From NCBI GenBank assembly GCA_030625965.1, contig DAOUPV010000001.1:1-64000 (forward strand): 64,000 bases of DNA. Direction: 5' to 3'. This stretch comes from Clostridia bacterium. Lineage in GTDB: Bacteria > Bacillota > TC1 > UBA5767. Of this stretch, positions 34,102-42,246 are shown in pieces. The notes under the pieces were generated by a model, which did not search any database, was not told the DNA's origin, and saw only the letters and a program-made list of their open reading frames with translations. The translations under genes were made by a program, and so were the position numbers. Position 1 is the first letter of the stretch. Each line of letters starts with the position of its first letter.

Positions 34102-35504
34102 CAGATAACTTTCAGCAAGTTTCCAAGAAGAGGAATACAGCTGCGGATCTGGGCGGCGCTTGTCTTACCGAAGGCCAAGCGGAAGTAGCGGTTGGGTATC
34201 TGGTTCATATAATAGATGTTCCCTGGGTTGAGGCGTATACCCAATTTGGCTGCGCGCTGTGCTAGCAGGGAACTGCTGGTTCCCTCGGGTAATTTGAACC
34301 AGAGACTGAAGCCACCCTGCGGTGGAATGTATGTCACCTCGGGTGGGAAATGATCGGCCACTTTCTGGGTCAGCAGCTGATAGATGCTCCGGTAGTGCGC
34401 GTTCATGGATTTAAAGGCGCTTTCCCAGTCCTCGGTACGCAGATACAGGTCGATGACTCGTTGGCTAAGGCCTGAAGTCGACAGGTCAGCCAGATATTTG
34501 TTGGTCCGGATCTGTTCGCTCAGTTCCGCCGGGGCCAGTATGAAGCCCAGACGCATACCGGGCATCAGCAATTTAGCGATACTCTTGATATAGATGACCT
34601 GGTTGTTGCTGTCCAGCTCTTTCAGAGTTTGGATGTTCTTGCTTCCATAGGAAAACTCACTTAGGAAGTCATCCTCCAGTATATAGAATCCATATTGCTT
34701 GGCCAGGCTCAGCAGTTTCTGCTTTTTCTGCAGCGTCCAGGTCACCCCGGTAGGATTCTGGAAGCAGGGCATGGTGTAGAGGAAACGGATCTGGTTCCTT
34801 TTGGCTCGCTCTTCCAGTTGGACCAGGTCCAAACCATCCGCCTTGAGAGGAATTTCCAGAATCTTGGCACCCTGAGAGCTGATGGTGGCCAAAGCGCCGG
34901 GATAGACCGGGCTTTCCACGGCAACGACATCGTTGCGACGTATCAAAGCTTTGCTGACGATGTCTAGAGATTGCTGTGAACCCGAGGTTACGTGGATATG
35001 GTCTGGACTTGCCGGGATGCTCCGCTTGCCCAGCCAAAGGGCCAGAGATTCTCTGAGGGGCAGGTAACCTTGGGCGTCGGCGATGCTGAAGGCGTAGCCG
35101 CCTTCCTTGGTAAGGATCATATCGACCAGATGCTTGTAGGCGTCGACCGGAAACAGATCCGGCTCAGGATTGTTGCTTGTGAAGTCCACAGCCACTGTCT
35201 CATTGGCATCCGGAAGGGACAGGGAATAGGAGGCCGGTTCGCTATCCTGGGTGTGCTCGTCGGCCACATATGTGCCGCTTCCAGGTTTGGAATAGACCAT
35301 GTCTTGGATCTCCAGCTGCTTGTAGGCACTGACGATGGTCCCGTTGTTGACTTCCAGGATGGAGGCCAGTTTACGGATGGGTGGCAGTTTGCTGTGGGCC
35401 ACCACGTCCTGGTCCAGGATCATCTGTTTGATGGCCTGGAATATCTGTATGTAATATGGCAGTTCGCTCTCATGATCGATTTGTATTTCACTGTATGGAC
35501 TCAT
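34098..35504 (-). CDS. MocR-type regulator (GntR helix-turn-helix fused to aminotransferase domain)
   Basis: A 468-residue PLP-dependent regulator. The N-terminal winged helix covers about 1-80 (PIRKLASILEVNNGTIVSAYKQLE, then SKPGSGTYVA). The aminotransferase-like domain (about 110-468) has the SGSQQSLDIVSKAL loop, NPTG near 250, DDFLSEF near 278 and the cofactor lysine in IYIKSIAKLLMPG near 305. Proteins of this type sense PLP or amino acids without catalysis. Two identical-class palindromes (ATTGTACC-NR-TACAAT) lie in the divergent region to the ECF gene, so it most likely controls itself and that transporter. Confidence 0.92.
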   Translation of the reverse strand: MSPYSEIQIDHESELPYYIQIFQAIKQMILDQDVVAHSKLPPIRKLASILEVNNGTIVSAYKQLEIQDMVYSKPGSGTYVADEHTQDSEPASYSLSLPDANETVAVDFTSNNPEPDLFPVDAYKHLVDMILTKEGGYAFSIADAQGYLPLRESLALWLGKRSIPASPDHIHVTSGSQQSLDIVSKALIRRNDVVAVESPVYPGALATISSQGAKILEIPLKADGLDLVQLEERAKRNQIRFLYTMPCFQNPTGVTWTLQKKQKLLSLAKQYGFYILEDDFLSEFSYGSKNIQTLKELDSNNQVIYIKSIAKLLMPGMRLGFILAPAELSEQIRTNKYLADLSTSGLSQRVIDLYLRTEDWESAFKSMNAHYRSIYQLLTQKVADHFPPEVTYIPPQGGFSLWFKLPEGTSSSLLAQRAAKLGIRLNPGNIYYMNQIPNRYFRLAFGKTSAAQIRSCIPLLGNLLKVIC

Positions 35505-35521
35505 ATGTACTTCCTTTCCAA

Positions 35522-35537
35522 ATTGTACCCGTACAAT
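35522..35537 (+). promoter_or_regulatory. MocR operator, copy 1
   Basis: ATTGTACCCGTACAAT, an inverted repeat just 18 bases upstream of the MocR start codon. It matches the second site at 35652 in 14 of 16 positions; a position this close to the gene suggests autorepression. Confidence 0.7.
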
Positions 35538-35651
35538 TATTGTAAGGCATCTGGACCTAAAAAGGAAGAGAAATTGTGGAAGCCTTGGAATATAAGGGCT
35601 TTCAGTACTAAGTAGAGTGATCAGTGAAGTGAGAACTTAGATATGCATTCT

Positions 35652-35667
35652 ATTGTACCGATACAAT
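35652..35667 (+). promoter_or_regulatory. MocR operator, copy 2
   Basis: ATTGTACCGATACAAT, 23 bases upstream of the -35 box of the ECF S-component promoter, where an activator would sit. Centre-to-centre distance to copy 1 is 130 bases. Confidence 0.7.
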
Positions 35668-35689
35668 CAACTTGGCTGATTCCAAACGC

Positions 35690-35718
35690 TTGATTTTCGG
35701 ATTGTTCTGTATCATAAT
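35690..35718 (+). promoter_or_regulatory. promoter of the ECF S-component gene
   Basis: TTGATT (35690-35695), a 17-base spacer and CATAAT (35713-35718), about 30 bases before the start codon. Confidence 0.6.
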
Positions 35719-35749
35719 CGGCTCATCTTAAGAAATGAGGATTTTAGTA

Positions 35750-36265
35750 ATGAGAGACAAAAGAGTTGAGCGTTTAGTGTTGACTGCTATTATGATCGGG
35801 TTGACTACGGTGGCTACCATGGTCATCACCATTCCCATCGTGGGTACCCAAGGATTTGTTAATTTCGGGGATGTTGTGATATTCATAACCGCGATTCTCT
35901 TTGGTCCCCAAGTAGGCCTTCTGGCTGGTGGCCTGGGTTCTGCTTTGGGAGATATATTGCTGGGGTATGCCCACTGGGCTCCGTACACGTTGGTCATCAA
36001 GGGACTTGAAGGATTGGTCGCTGGACTGTTGGCCTACCATATGTTCTCCGGTGGCAGAGCCAAATGGGGCAAAGGCATTCTGGGATTGATTCTTGGTGCC
36101 TGCGTCATGATTGCCGGATACTATGCTGCTGGCGGTATCATGTTCGGCTTCAAAGTGTCCTTGCTTTCCATTCCGGAAAACGCATTTCAGGCCTTTCTCA
36201 GTGCAGCCATCTCCGTACCACTGGCCTTGGCAATTAGCAAAGTGAAGTTGGACATCCTGAAATAG
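35750..36265 (+). CDS. ECF transporter S component
   Basis: A 171-residue membrane protein with about six hydrophobic segments. The N-terminal RVERLVLTAIMIGLTTVATM and the NFGDVVIFITAILFGPQVGLLAGGLGSALGDIL stretch (residues about 36-68; only its glycine/aspartate pattern is needed for the call) are typical of S components that bind a vitamin and recruit a shared energising module. The start at 35750 is preferred because the upstream ATG (35735) lacks a ribosome site. Divergence from a MocR regulator with shared operators suggests a vitamin B6-type or amino-acid-related ligand; this is inference. Confidence 0.82.
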   Translation: MRDKRVERLVLTAIMIGLTTVATMVITIPIVGTQGFVNFGDVVIFITAILFGPQVGLLAGGLGSALGDILLGYAHWAPYTLVIKGLEGLVAGLLAYHMFSGGRAKWGKGILGLILGACVMIAGYYAAGGIMFGFKVSLLSIPENAFQAFLSAAISVPLALAISKVKLDILK

Positions 36266-36333
36266 TTTTACGTATTCTTAATAACACATTCTGCCGAAAC
36301 GAGTTATAATGATATAACCCGAGGAGGTAGACT

Positions 36334-36717
36334 ATGAAGATTGCATTGATAGCCCATGACAATTTCAAAAAATCACTGATAGCGTTCTGCAGGAAGCATA
36401 AAGCCTATCTTGAAGCCCAGGATCTGGTGGGAACCGGAACCACAGCTCGACTCATAGAGAGCCATATCGGCCTCAAGGTGGAGAAATGCCTCTCCGGCCC
36501 CTATGGTGGAGACCAGCAGATTGGTGGTATGATCGCCAAAGAGGAAATCGGATTGGTGGTATTTTTCCGGGATCCCCTGACTGCTCAGCCGCATGAGCCG
36601 GATGTATCCGCACTGCTTCGACTTTGCGATGTGCACAACATACCCTGCGCTACTAATAAGAGCACAGCAGAACTGGTATTCAAGGCGCTGGAACACGGAA
36701 AAAACAAAACTGATTAA
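36334..36717 (+). CDS. mgsA: methylglyoxal synthase
   Basis: A 127-residue enzyme turning dihydroxyacetone phosphate into methylglyoxal and phosphate (EC 4.2.3.3). IALIAHDNFK at the start, GTGTTARLI near 33-41 (phosphate-binding), SGPYGGDQQIGGMI near 54-67 and FFRDPLTAQPHEPDV near 77-91 with the catalytic aspartates are diagnostic. It is monocistronic, with a terminator after it. It relieves phosphosugar build-up when phosphate is low. Confidence 0.96.
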   Translation: MKIALIAHDNFKKSLIAFCRKHKAYLEAQDLVGTGTTARLIESHIGLKVEKCLSGPYGGDQQIGGMIAKEEIGLVVFFRDPLTAQPHEPDVSALLRLCDVHNIPCATNKSTAELVFKALEHGKNKTD

Positions 36718-36738
36718 GCCCGTTAAGGGCTTTTTTTC
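36716..36738 (+). terminator. terminator after mgsA
   Basis: AAGCCC-GTTAA-GGGCTT followed by seven T residues; it begins within the mgsA stop codon. Confidence 0.88.
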
Positions 36739-36800
36739 TTGTCTTGACGAGACCGTAGCTAAAGAGTAATCTTTACATATGTAACCAACAGGAGGTCAAG

Positions 36801-37646
36801 ATGGTAAGAATTATAACTGAAACCACATGCGATATATCGCTAGATACCTTACAGGAATGGAATGTTGAGAGTTTACCTATGTTCGTAACGCTTGATGGAG
36901 TGGAATACCGTGATCGCTACGATATTTCTCCCGCAGAATTCTTCGAGAAACTGGGGCAATCCAAAAGTCTGCCGACTACGGCACAAATTACGCCCAATAG
37001 ATATCAGGAAGTTATGGAGGATGTGAGAGACAAAAAGCAGCAGGCGCTATTTTTGGTGTTTTCTTCCGGATTGTCCGGCTCCTATCAATCCTGCCTAATC
37101 GCGCAGGAAGCAGTGGGTTACGACGGTATCCGGGTGGTCGATACCAAGGCGGCGTGTGGAGGTCAGGGACTGATCGTCTATGAGATACAGAAGCGCGCGG
37201 CCCAGGGCATGTCCTTGGACGATCTGACGGAGACCGCCAATTGGATGGCCGAGCACATTGAACACTTGATCATGGTGGAGAATCTGGAGATGCTCCGGCG
37301 CGGAGGTCGTATCAGCAGCATAGCAGCCTTTATGGGTGGGGTGATGAACATCAAACCGATCATCCATATGGTTGATGGCAAGTTGATTCCCTTCGACAAG
37401 ATCAAGGGCAAGAAGAAAGCCCTGAGGCGCCTGATCCAAGAAATGAAACTACGGGCCAGGGATTTGGATAAGCAGAAGCTTTTCATCACCCATGCGGAAA
37501 ATCCAATGGGAGCGCAGCTGCTGGTCGATGAATTGAAAACAGAGCATGGTCTGACTGATGTCTCCGTCAATGAAATGGGTGCGACCATCGGCTCCCATAC
37601 CGGAAAAGACACCATCACCCTGCATTTCTTTAGTGAGGCGCCATAA
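36801..37646 (+). CDS. DegV-family fatty-acid-binding protein
   Basis: A 281-residue DegV protein (FakB type). RIITETTCDIS at the N-terminus, PTTAQITPNRY near 57 (the S/T-Q-x-x-P lipid-carboxylate site), FSSGLSGSYQS near 87 and DTKAACGGQG near 115 are hallmarks. Such proteins carry fatty acids for phosphorylation by FakA. ACAGGAGGTCAAG is the ribosome site. The stop overlaps the start of the next gene by one base. Confidence 0.92.
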   Translation: MVRIITETTCDISLDTLQEWNVESLPMFVTLDGVEYRDRYDISPAEFFEKLGQSKSLPTTAQITPNRYQEVMEDVRDKKQQALFLVFSSGLSGSYQSCLIAQEAVGYDGIRVVDTKAACGGQGLIVYEIQKRAAQGMSLDDLTETANWMAEHIEHLIMVENLEMLRRGGRISSIAAFMGGVMNIKPIIHMVDGKLIPFDKIKGKKKALRRLIQEMKLRARDLDKQKLFITHAENPMGAQLLVDELKTEHGLTDVSVNEMGATIGSHTGKDTITLHFFSEAP

Positions 37647-38383
37647 TGGGTAACGAGGGAAAGTGGTATCTTACCAAAGTAAAAAAAGCCTGCAAACAAT
37701 ATGAAATGATCGGCGAAGGCGACCGCATCGCGGTCGGCATCTCGGGTGGCAAGGACAGTTCAGCACTTCTTTACATCATGGAACAGCTGCAGCGCCATCT
37801 GCCGGTAGATTTCGTAGTGGTTCCCATCTACGTGGACTTAGGTTTCGGCATGGATATGCTGGAACTGGAGGAATTCTGCAGGTCTTTGGGATACGAGATG
37901 GTCACCCAGAAGACCCAGATCCAGGAGATTGTCTTCGATATCAGAAAAGAGAAGAATCCCTGCTCCCTCTGCGCCAAGATGCGCAAGGGCGCGCTGGTAG
38001 AAAAAGCAAAGGAGCACGGTTGCAACAAACTGGCGCTGGGTCATCATCTGGACGATGCCACGGAAACCTTTTTTCTTAACCTGCTCTATACCGGCAAGCT
38101 GGGCTCTTTCGCCCCCAAGCTCTATCTGGACCGACGGGATATCACCATGATACGCCCCATGGCTTATCTGGAAGAAAAGACCATCCAGTCCGTGGTAAAC
38201 ACCAAAGGATTGCCCCAGGTGAAAAACAAGTGTCCGGTGGATGGAAGCACCAAGCGGGAAGAGATGAAAGCCTTCGTGGCAGGCATAGAGGAGCAGTACC
38301 CTGATTTTAAGGATAAATTCAAAAGCGCCATTGAGAATATCGACAAAAGTGGTATTTGGGCATTGATAAGCGAGGAACGCTGA
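37646..38383 (+). CDS. TtcA-like PP-loop ATPase (tRNA thiolation family)
   Basis: A 245-residue adenine-nucleotide alpha hydrolase. The PP-loop GISGGKDSSALL is at about 32-43, the CSLCAKMRKGAL cysteines near 110-121 and GHHLDDATETF near 132-142. The C-terminal cysteine in KNKCPVDGSTKR near 194 matches the third ligand of the [4Fe-4S] cluster in TtcA, which makes 2-thiocytidine at tRNA position 32. Short Firmicutes members may act on other tRNAs. It is coupled to the DegV gene by one-base overlap. Confidence 0.87.
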   Translation: MGNEGKWYLTKVKKACKQYEMIGEGDRIAVGISGGKDSSALLYIMEQLQRHLPVDFVVVPIYVDLGFGMDMLELEEFCRSLGYEMVTQKTQIQEIVFDIRKEKNPCSLCAKMRKGALVEKAKEHGCNKLALGHHLDDATETFFLNLLYTGKLGSFAPKLYLDRRDITMIRPMAYLEEKTIQSVVNTKGLPQVKNKCPVDGSTKREEMKAFVAGIEEQYPDFKDKFKSAIENIDKSGIWALISEER

Positions 38384-38408
38384 ACGTTCCTGAAAGGAAG
38401 TAACAATC

Positions 38409-39995
38409 ATGTTTGACATCAAGATCGCAGGTGCAACCGTATTGGACGGTAGCGGTGCGAGCAGAAAGACCTTGGACGTCGCCATCAAGGGAGGCTTCAT
38501 TGCCGAAGTGTCTGAGAATATTAGGGAGGACGCACACCGGGTTATCTATGCCCAGGGGCTATGCCTCTCACCGGGATTCATCGACATGCACAATCACGGT
38601 GACTTGCTGGCCTTCCGGGAGGAGCCGGTGCGTAGTTCCCGGGTGATGCAGGGCATCACCACCGACTGCTCCGGACAATGCGGGCTGGGACCGGCCCCCT
38701 ATACGGACCGGATGTTCGACTGGAAAGCTTATTTCCTGCCGGTCATCGGAGACGCCGAAAAAGCCAGCTGGGACTGGCCCACTTTCGATGGGTTTTTATC
38801 TGAAATCGAACGGCAGCCTATGCTGCACAACCAGACATTTCTGGTCTCACATGGTGCGGTCAGGGCCAGCGTAGTCGGCTTGGCCGACGAGGTGATTACT
38901 CCTGAACATCTGCAGGGCATGAAAGATGTGCTACGGGGTGCTTTAGAAGCAGGAGCCTACGGCATGTCCTTCGGTTTATCTTATCTACCGGGCATGTACA
39001 CGGTTAAAGAGGAAGTCCAGGAGCTTGCTAAGGTGTTGGCCGAAGAGAACCGTATCTTCATGGTACATATCCGTAGCCACTCGGACCAGATGCAAGAAGC
39101 CATAGAAGAGATGATTGAAGTAACCCGGGTGAGCGGTGTGAAGATGCATATCTCTCATCTGAAAACATACTGCAAGGGAGACTTCGGTGTAACACCTGAG
39201 ATAATCCTTGAACAGCTGCAAACCGCCTGGGATGAAGGTTTGGATATCACCTATGACGAGCATCCCTATCGCGGGGGAAGCACAACATTGTCCCAAGTCC
39301 TACCGCCCTGGATTAGAAGTGGCGGTGCGGCTACGATGTGCAGACGCCTGAGAGATCCGGACTGTCTGGCCAGATTGGAAGAGGAGCTCTCTGAACCCGG
39401 ATTCGGCATTCCAGGGTGGGATAACTTCTCGGCCATCGCAGGCTGGGACAATATCTTGGTCAGCTCGATTGCCATAAAAGAGAACGAACGATGGGCCAAT
39501 AGGACCATTGCAGACATTGCCCGGGAAATGCAGGTTTCAAACGTCAAGGCGGCGGCTAAAGTAATCTCTGACGATGAGGGCAAGAGCGCCATGATGATGC
39601 TGGATATCTTCAGTGACCGTGATTTGGCCAAGCTGATGAAACCAGATGTGGCTATGGTGGGATCGGACGGAATCCCGACGGGGAGAAGCCATCCTCGTCT
39701 CTATGGGACTTTCCCGCTGTTTTTCCAGAAGATGGTCCGGGAGCAAGGGGCGCTCAGCCTGGAGGAAGCGGTACGCCGCGTCACCTCCCTTTCGGCATCG
39801 CGGTTGGGACTCGCTAAGCGCGGATTAATCAGACCCGGGTTTGCGGCCGACTTGGTACTTTTCGAGGAGCAGAATATCGGGGTGGATGAGGACTACATGA
39901 CCTCCATAAGTAGGCCCCGAGGCATCCGTGAGGTCTTTGTGAATGGAAAGTCAGCCGACAGTGAAAACGGTAAGTTACTGCGTGCTGGTGCCTAA
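38409..39995 (+). CDS. N-acyl-D-amino-acid deacylase family amidohydrolase
   Basis: A 528-residue amidohydrolase. PGFIDMHNHGDL near 57-68 holds the first metal ligands, QGITTDCSGQCGLGPAP near 84-100 is typical of D-aminoacylases, FGLSYLPGMYT near 190 follows, and HISHLK near 246 gives the next ligands. VGSDGIPTGRSHPR near 420 carries the catalytic aspartate and RLYGTFP the family tail. D-aminoacylases release D-amino acids from their N-acyl forms. AAGGAAGTAACAATC precedes the ATG. It follows ttcA-like by 25 bases and may be transcribed with it. Confidence 0.9.
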   Translation: MFDIKIAGATVLDGSGASRKTLDVAIKGGFIAEVSENIREDAHRVIYAQGLCLSPGFIDMHNHGDLLAFREEPVRSSRVMQGITTDCSGQCGLGPAPYTDRMFDWKAYFLPVIGDAEKASWDWPTFDGFLSEIERQPMLHNQTFLVSHGAVRASVVGLADEVITPEHLQGMKDVLRGALEAGAYGMSFGLSYLPGMYTVKEEVQELAKVLAEENRIFMVHIRSHSDQMQEAIEEMIEVTRVSGVKMHISHLKTYCKGDFGVTPEIILEQLQTAWDEGLDITYDEHPYRGGSTTLSQVLPPWIRSGGAATMCRRLRDPDCLARLEEELSEPGFGIPGWDNFSAIAGWDNILVSSIAIKENERWANRTIADIAREMQVSNVKAAAKVISDDEGKSAMMMLDIFSDRDLAKLMKPDVAMVGSDGIPTGRSHPRLYGTFPLFFQKMVREQGALSLEEAVRRVTSLSASRLGLAKRGLIRPGFAADLVLFEEQNIGVDEDYMTSISRPRGIREVFVNGKSADSENGKLLRAGA

Positions 39996-40052
39996 CATCT
40001 TGTTTATTCATGGCTGAACGATTAAAATGGTAGAAAGACAAGGAGGAATACT

Positions 40053-40544
40053 ATGAAACAGATATTTGGAATATTGGTGGTCAATAGACCGACGGTGCTT
40101 AACCACATCGCCAGTTTGATCAGCAGAAGAGGATATAATATCATGAGCATCGCCGCTGGCACCTGTGAGGACCCGCGTCTTACACGGATCACCTTGGTCG
40201 TAGATTGCGAAGAGGAGACCGTGGACCAAATCAGGAAACAACTGAGTAAGTTGGTAGATACGGTGCATGTGGCCGATCTGACAAAGACCCAAGCCATCGA
40301 GCGTGAATTGGCGCTCATAAAAGTGAAGGCAGAAGCCAAGGACCGTTCGGCCCTGGTGGATATCGCCAACATCTTCAAAGCCAAAATCGTCAGTGCCCAT
40401 ACTTCAACCATGGTCATCGAGACCTCGGGCAATCCCGAGACCATTGACGCGTTGATTGTCCTAATGGAGGAGCATGGCATACTGGAAATCACCCGAACCG
40501 GCGTAATCGCGATGGCCAGGGAAGAGGAACTGACGGAGTGCTAG
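40053..40544 (+). CDS. ilvN: acetolactate synthase small (regulatory) subunit
   Basis: A 163-residue regulatory subunit. The N-terminal ACT domain (GILVVNRPTVLNHIASLISRRGYNI, residues about 6-30) is followed by a second ACT-like domain (about 80-158) with EIARTGVIAM-like end (here EITRTGVIAMARE). It confers valine feedback on acetolactate synthase. The catalytic gene ilvB and the rest of the branched-chain operon are not here, so this copy is an orphan; it could regulate an enzyme encoded elsewhere. GACAAGGAGGAATACT is the ribosome site. Confidence 0.92.
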   Translation: MKQIFGILVVNRPTVLNHIASLISRRGYNIMSIAAGTCEDPRLTRITLVVDCEEETVDQIRKQLSKLVDTVHVADLTKTQAIERELALIKVKAEAKDRSALVDIANIFKAKIVSAHTSTMVIETSGNPETIDALIVLMEEHGILEITRTGVIAMAREEELTEC

Positions 40545-40648
40545 GTTTATAATTCGCTGCATGATTATAGAAAGATTTTATCGACCGGATTTTTTTATAG
40601 GTGCGCTGTTTTCTTCTTGATATACTTGTTCCGAAAGGAGTGATGTAT

Positions 40649-41224
40649 ATGCAAAATTCGCAATCATTCAAAATGACCTTCTCGGTCATCTGTATCGCTA
40701 TCAATATCGTACTGGGTATATTGGTCAGCTTGTTGAGTATTCCCATGATTTTCATGGATACTATGGGAACCATGATCGGGGCTATGGCCTTCGGTCCCTT
40801 CTGGGGTGCCATGATCGGTTTGGCAACCAACCTGCTGATGGGATTTTTGACCAATCCGGTGGATATTCCGTTCGCGTTGGTCAACATGACCATCGGTCTG
40901 GTTGTAGGCCTGGTGGCCAGAAAACTGGGCTTCAACCTGATGAAAGCGGTCGTCACCGGCCTGGTACTGGCTATCGTGGCTCCGCTGATTGGAACGCCGA
41001 TTGTGGTCTGGATCTATGGTGGCCTTACAGGTGGCTCGACGGATTTCATCGTCAGCTGGCTGCTGGCCTCTGGCCAATCCATCTTTACTGCGGCCTTCCT
41101 ACCCAGGATTGCCGGCAACCTTGTTGACAAGGTAGTCAGCTGCGTCATCGCGTATATGCTGATTAGCAAACTGCCAATGCAGATAAAGAATCGTTTCGAA
41201 TCGACAAACAGTAAGGCGGCCTAA
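40649..41224 (+). CDS. ECF transporter S component, CD3073-like
   Basis: A 191-residue membrane protein with about five or six hydrophobic segments. TFSVICIAINIVLGILVSLL begins helix 1, DTMGTMIGAMAFGPFWGAMIG near 45-65 and ALVNMTIGLVVGLVARKL near 83-100 follow. It resembles the Clostridioides difficile CD3073 group of putative S components, which is encoded next to a TudS-like desulfidase exactly as here. The start at 40649 has AAAGGAG eight bases upstream. The ligand is unknown; the pairing suggests a sulfur-containing or thio-base compound. Confidence 0.83.
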   Translation: MQNSQSFKMTFSVICIAINIVLGILVSLLSIPMIFMDTMGTMIGAMAFGPFWGAMIGLATNLLMGFLTNPVDIPFALVNMTIGLVVGLVARKLGFNLMKAVVTGLVLAIVAPLIGTPIVVWIYGGLTGGSTDFIVSWLLASGQSIFTAAFLPRIAGNLVDKVVSCVIAYMLISKLPMQIKNRFESTNSKAA

Positions 41225-41721
41225 TGCAACGATCCAAGAAAGTGCTTTTCTTAGCACATTGCGTGATGAACCAGAATACGGTAGTGTCCCCCCTCGCCAG
41301 AGCGGAAGGTGCGTTTGAGCGCATTACATCGATGCTGGCTGCATCCGGTTTTGGATTGGAAATACTGCCTTGCCTGGAGATGAGACACCTGGGCATGAAG
41401 CGGGAACCCATGAGCAAGGAAGAATATGATGTGCTGGCGTACCGCCAACTATGTGGACAGGAAGCCGCCAGAGCCCAGGGAATCGTGGATTGTTTCTGGG
41501 ATGCGGGCATCCAGGTAATCGGTCTCGTCGGAATCGGGGAGAGTCCGACCTGTAGCATCGGCAACAAGCGGGGTTGCTTCATGGAAGCCTTGGCGAGAGA
41601 ACCGTTTTGGGAGGATTTGGGAAAAATCGACATCCCGGCATTTTACCTGAAGGACAAGACGGCAACAGAATTCTTCGAGACTACATTTAGAGAATGGCTG
41701 GACAACTTGACGTGTGAGTAA
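41224..41721 (+). CDS. TudS-related putative desulfidase, CD3072-like
   Basis: A 165-residue cytosolic protein related to the DUF523/TudS desulfidases that hold a [4Fe-4S] cluster with three cysteines. The cysteines visible at FLAHCVMNQN (about 13), ILPCLEMRHLG (about 51) and IGESPTCSIG (about 108) are the likely ligands. TudS removes sulfur from thiouracil. It overlaps the S-component gene by one base, so uptake and desulfuration of one compound are a reasonable inference. Confidence 0.82.
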   Translation: MQRSKKVLFLAHCVMNQNTVVSPLARAEGAFERITSMLAASGFGLEILPCLEMRHLGMKREPMSKEEYDVLAYRQLCGQEAARAQGIVDCFWDAGIQVIGLVGIGESPTCSIGNKRGCFMEALAREPFWEDLGKIDIPAFYLKDKTATEFFETTFREWLDNLTCE

Positions 41722-41796
41722 GATTGTAGCAGGAATTCACTTCTTAATCTCGAATAGAAACATAGTTAAGAGATTTTAGAGAAAGGAAGTGAAACA

Positions 41797-42129
41797 ATGC
41801 TATTTAGATGCACTATATGCGGATATTTACACGATGGCAATGAACCGCCGGAGTTCTGCCCCAAATGCGGAGCGGATAAGAGCAACTTCGTTGAAGTCGC
41901 GCAGGAAGAGGCGGATAAGATAATTCGTTCACGCTTTACCAATGACCTTCACCTTCAGATGTCAGCTGTTTTGGACAACATCATAATGATTACGGAAGAA
42001 GGCATAAGCGATGATTTGGATCCCGGTTGTGTGGATGTGTTCTCCAAGACCAGGAACTGGGCGCTGCAGAGCAAGAAGATGATTACAGCAGAATTGGCGA
42101 CCCACGTGAAAAAAGGAAAATGGAACTAA
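41797..42129 (+). CDS. rubredoxin-like domain protein with helical tail
   Basis: A 110-residue protein. Residues 1-35 form a rubredoxin-like iron site: CTICGYLHDG and CPKCGADKSNF. The remaining 75 residues are helical and lack the E-x-x-H pairs of a rubrerythrin diiron domain, so it is not a peroxidase by itself. It is probably an electron carrier or oxidative-stress partner in an anaerobe. AAAGGAAGTGAAACA precedes the ATG; a strong terminator follows. Confidence 0.82.
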   Translation: MLFRCTICGYLHDGNEPPEFCPKCGADKSNFVEVAQEEADKIIRSRFTNDLHLQMSAVLDNIIMITEEGISDDLDPGCVDVFSKTRNWALQSKKMITAELATHVKKGKWN

Positions 42130-42132
42130 GAA

Positions 42133-42166
42133 AAGTCTTGCGGCAGATGCCGCAAGACTTTTTTCG
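42133..42166 (+). terminator. terminator after the rubredoxin-like gene
   Basis: The 12-base arms AAGTCTTGCGGC and GCCGCAAGACTT with an AGAT loop and T-run. Confidence 0.93.
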
Positions 42167-42246
42167 TATGGAACCATAAATTTTCCTTATTATCTTTCTT
42201 TTTTTCCCCTTTAGCGGTAGAATGATTGGGATGAAATGGAGGCACT

